Shown: in pieces, positions 6,027 to 7,159 of the stretch | How positions within the stretch are numbered: the stretch's first letter is position 1 | How the letters are laid out: each line of letters begins with the position of its first letter | Source of the DNA: an uncultured Clostridia bacterium | GTDB lineage: Bacteria > Bacillota > Clostridia > Oscillospirales > Acutalibacteraceae | DNA: 7,159 bases | Reading direction: 5' to 3' | Assembly: GCA_946186535.1 (NCBI GenBank) | Contig: CAMHNT010000115.1 | Location: 1 to 7,159 of the forward strand | Translations under genes and position numbers: made by a program | The notes under the pieces: generated by a model | Seen by the model: the letters and a program-made list of their open reading frames with translations, nothing else | The model's database searches: none | Told to the model about the DNA's origin: nothing

Positions 6027-6165
6027 GATTCGGGAGGAACCGCCTGCCGGCGAGAGCCGGATGCAATGCCGCTTTTTATTGCAGCGATGAATTCGTTTCC
6101 TAACGGAAAAAATATCCATAGAGAAGATTCATCATAATGCTTTAATGCAGTACTCAACTTTTTAT

Positions 6166-6194
6166 ATGATACAATAAATGTAACATTTTGTCAA
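6166..6194 (-). promoter_or_regulatory. minus-strand promoter of the peptide mRNA
   Basis: Read leftward, TTGACA (6194-6189) and TATCAT (6171-6166) are separated by exactly 17 bases, predicting a start near 6159, next to GTTGAGTACTGCA. The promoter faces the plus-strand promoter at 5690-5717 across about 450 bases. Confidence 0.75.
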
Positions 6195-6230
6195 TGATTT
6201 TACACAAAAGTAATATTTGCTTTGCACGAT

Positions 6231-6267
6231 AAAAAAGCACTTCGGATTTTCCGGAGTGCCTTTTTTG
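6231..6267. terminator. bidirectional terminator, exact second copy of the lysS terminator
   Basis: GCACTTCGG pairs with CCGGAGTGC around ATTTT; TTTTTT follows on the plus strand (6261-6266) and TTTTTT on the minus strand (complement of 6231-6236). Bases 6231-6259 are identical to 5661-5689. It would stop any plus read-through from the small-RNA unit and insulate it from the signal peptidase gene. Confidence 0.85.
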
Positions 6268-6564
6268 TTTCGGGGCGTGGTCTGTTTTTGTACCGAAGAA
6301 AATGTCATTATTTACGGCATATTAATACAAAATATTATTAATAAATCAAATGTTTATGTATTAATTAATTAACAATTTACATTGAATGGTGAATATTCAC
6401 AAAAAAGAAGCAGAATGTCGATGTGCTTTTTATATTTATTTTTTGTAAGTTACTGGACAAAATCATATGATTTTTGTCGACGATATTCGGTGCAGGATTA
6501 TTTATTGGCTATGCTGTATATCAAGGATATGAAATCTACGGTTGATTCTTATGAGGTTTTGAAT
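6268..6564 (+). other. AT-rich leader region before the signal peptidase gene
   Basis: No gene is supported here. A 12-base palindrome, GTGAATATTCAC, lies at 6389-6400. A weak hairpin with an 11-base loop (6405-6412 with 6424-6431) is followed by a T-rich run and could be a minor terminator. TTGTCG (6475-6480) with TTATTT (6498-6503) at 17-base spacing is a poor promoter candidate. The downstream gene's frame is open back to 6373, but the in-frame ATGs at 6415, 6421, 6511 and 6529 lack well-spaced ribosome sites. Confidence 0.4.
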
Positions 6565-7159
6565 ATGAAAGAAAAGAAGAAGGAAGAGGCGATTGAGGAA
6601 GAAGTTAAAACGCAGGACGAGGAAGAGGAAGAAAGTCTCGGAGAGCTGATTTCAAATTTTATTTCTACGTTTTTTATTACCTTTTTCGTTATTATCGCAG
6701 TCGGACTTGTGGGGCTGAAGATGATGGGATTCAATATGCTCACGGTCGACAGCGGAAGTATGGAACCGCTTTATCCTATTGACAGCCTGATTTTCGTAAA
6801 AGAAGTTGCTCCGGCTGAGATTGATATAAATGACGTTGTCACCTATGTCCTCAATGAGGACGGCATTCTGGTAACTCACAGGGTCGTTGCAATCGACTCA
6901 GCGAACCGTTACTTCACTACGAAGGGTGACGCGAATCTTACGAATGACGGAAGTCCCGTCCTTTGGGATAACGTCGTCGGAAGGGTTGTTTTCAAGGTCC
7001 CGAAGGTGGGGGCGCTGTTCAGAACGGTGACCGCCGATGAGAACCGAAAGAAAGTTATAGGCGTTATCGTTTCGCTGATAGGTCTTACCGTTGTGTGGGA
7101 GATTGTCGGCGCAGTGAGAGACAAAACTGCCAACGGCAGACGAAATACGCACACCAACT
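6565..7159 (+). CDS. signal peptidase I, SipW / ER type (3' end outside window)
   Basis: At least 198 residues are visible. This membrane serine protease removes signal peptides from exported proteins. An acidic and lysine-rich cytoplasmic head (1-29) precedes a membrane segment (about 30-50, FISTFFITFFVIIAVGLVG). The catalytic motif SGSMEP follows with S65. LVTHRVV places H105 where typical bacterial enzymes have lysine, marking the SipW/archaeal/ER class with a Ser-His mechanism. GDAN (121-124) is the conserved acidic box. A second membrane segment lies at about 164-183, as in SipW relatives. The ATG at 6565 is chosen for GAGG at 6553-6556 (8-base spacing). SipW enzymes often process TasA-like matrix or pilin-like proteins, but no such gene is visible here. 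Confidence 0.88.
   Translation, partial: MKEKKKEEAIEEEVKTQDEEEEESLGELISNFISTFFITFFVIIAVGLVGLKMMGFNMLTVDSGSMEPLYPIDSLIFVKEVAPAEIDINDVVTYVLNEDGILVTHRVVAIDSANRYFTTKGDANLTNDGSPVLWDNVVGRVVFKVPKVGALFRTVTADENRKKVIGVIVSLIGLTVVWEIVGAVRDKTANGRRNTHTN

Larger units (their letters stand above)
5731..6158. repeat. 13-bp perfect inverted repeat marking both transcript starts
   Basis: GTTGAGTACTGCA at 5731-5743 recurs inverted at 6146-6158 without mismatch. Each copy begins just downstream of a consensus promoter pointing inward, so both convergent RNAs carry it near their 5' ends. It contains the self-complementary AGTACT. Further colinear matches follow in both transcripts: GCGGTTCCTCCC (5750-5761; minus 6043-6032) and GGTGATAA (5770-5777; minus 6018-6011). 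This suggests the two arms descend from one inverted duplication. Confidence 0.8.

Noticed and set aside
5928..6119. 63-codon minus-strand frame in the candidate toxin leader taken as the main protein
   Set aside because: Its ATG has only a weak pyrimidine-rich upstream region, whereas the overlapping 33-codon frame has an ideal ribosome site; kept only as a possible leader frame.
5725..6160. RNase P RNA, tmRNA or 6S RNA
   Set aside because: The conserved RNase P GAGGAAAGUCC segment, a tmRNA CCA end with tRNA-like domain, and the 6S single central-bubble rod are all absent.
1..7159. CRISPR arrays and tRNA genes
   Set aside because: No regularly spaced short direct repeats and no tRNA cloverleaf with a T-loop GTTCRA were seen.

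Overview
The window looks like chromosome of a low-to-medium GC Gram-positive anaerobe of class Clostridia, most likely a Ruminococcus / Oscillospiraceae-type gut bacterium. This rests on strong AGGAGG-type ribosome binding sites, consensus SigA promoters, the greA-lysS pair, a UgpC/MsmX-type ATPase, an AIM24-family protein, a SipW-type signal peptidase, and intergenic palindromic repeats of a kind I associate with Ruminococcus-like genomes. The species cannot be fixed from the sequence alone.

Layout, left to right. Bases 1-153 hold the unrecognised 3' end of an open frame with a G-run tract. rsuA (178-900) makes a 16S rRNA pseudouridine synthase. A standalone sugar-importer ATPase (1072-2184) has its own leader hairpin and a strong terminator. 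The next gene-free stretch (2300-2754) is filled by two adjacent palindromic, MITE-like repeats that share a TATA at their junction. An AIM24/TIGR00266 protein (2755-3435) follows with its own terminator. A perfect-consensus promoter (TTGACA-17-TATAAT) then drives a greA-lysS operon (3627-5654) that ends at a terminator. After a 910-base stretch without conventional genes, a 3'-truncated SipW-type signal peptidase runs off the right edge (6565-7159).

The most interesting part is the gene-poor stretch after lysS. Two face-to-face consensus promoters (plus, 5690-5717; minus, 6194-6166) drive convergent transcripts that should both begin near the same 13-base sequence, GTTGAGTACTGCA. The minus transcript carries an extended Shine-Dalgarno, GGAGGTGAT, six bases before an ATG that opens a 33-residue hydrophobic peptide with a basic tail. 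That ribosome site can be hidden by two perfect hairpins. The plus transcript would be a short RNA of about 95 nt that repeats the leader's anti-Shine-Dalgarno segment, lacks the peptide, and shares a bidirectional terminator with the minus transcript. The unit is bracketed by two identical 29-base terminators. This architecture matches a type I toxin-antitoxin module (compare par/fst, txpA/ratA and bsrG/SR4). The peptide is not one I recognise, so I treat it as a candidate new family. That assignment is inference from architecture, not homology.

The remaining genes are housekeeping: rRNA modification, sugar uptake energisation, transcript cleavage and tRNA charging. Apart from the greA-lysS operon they appear to be separate transcription units.
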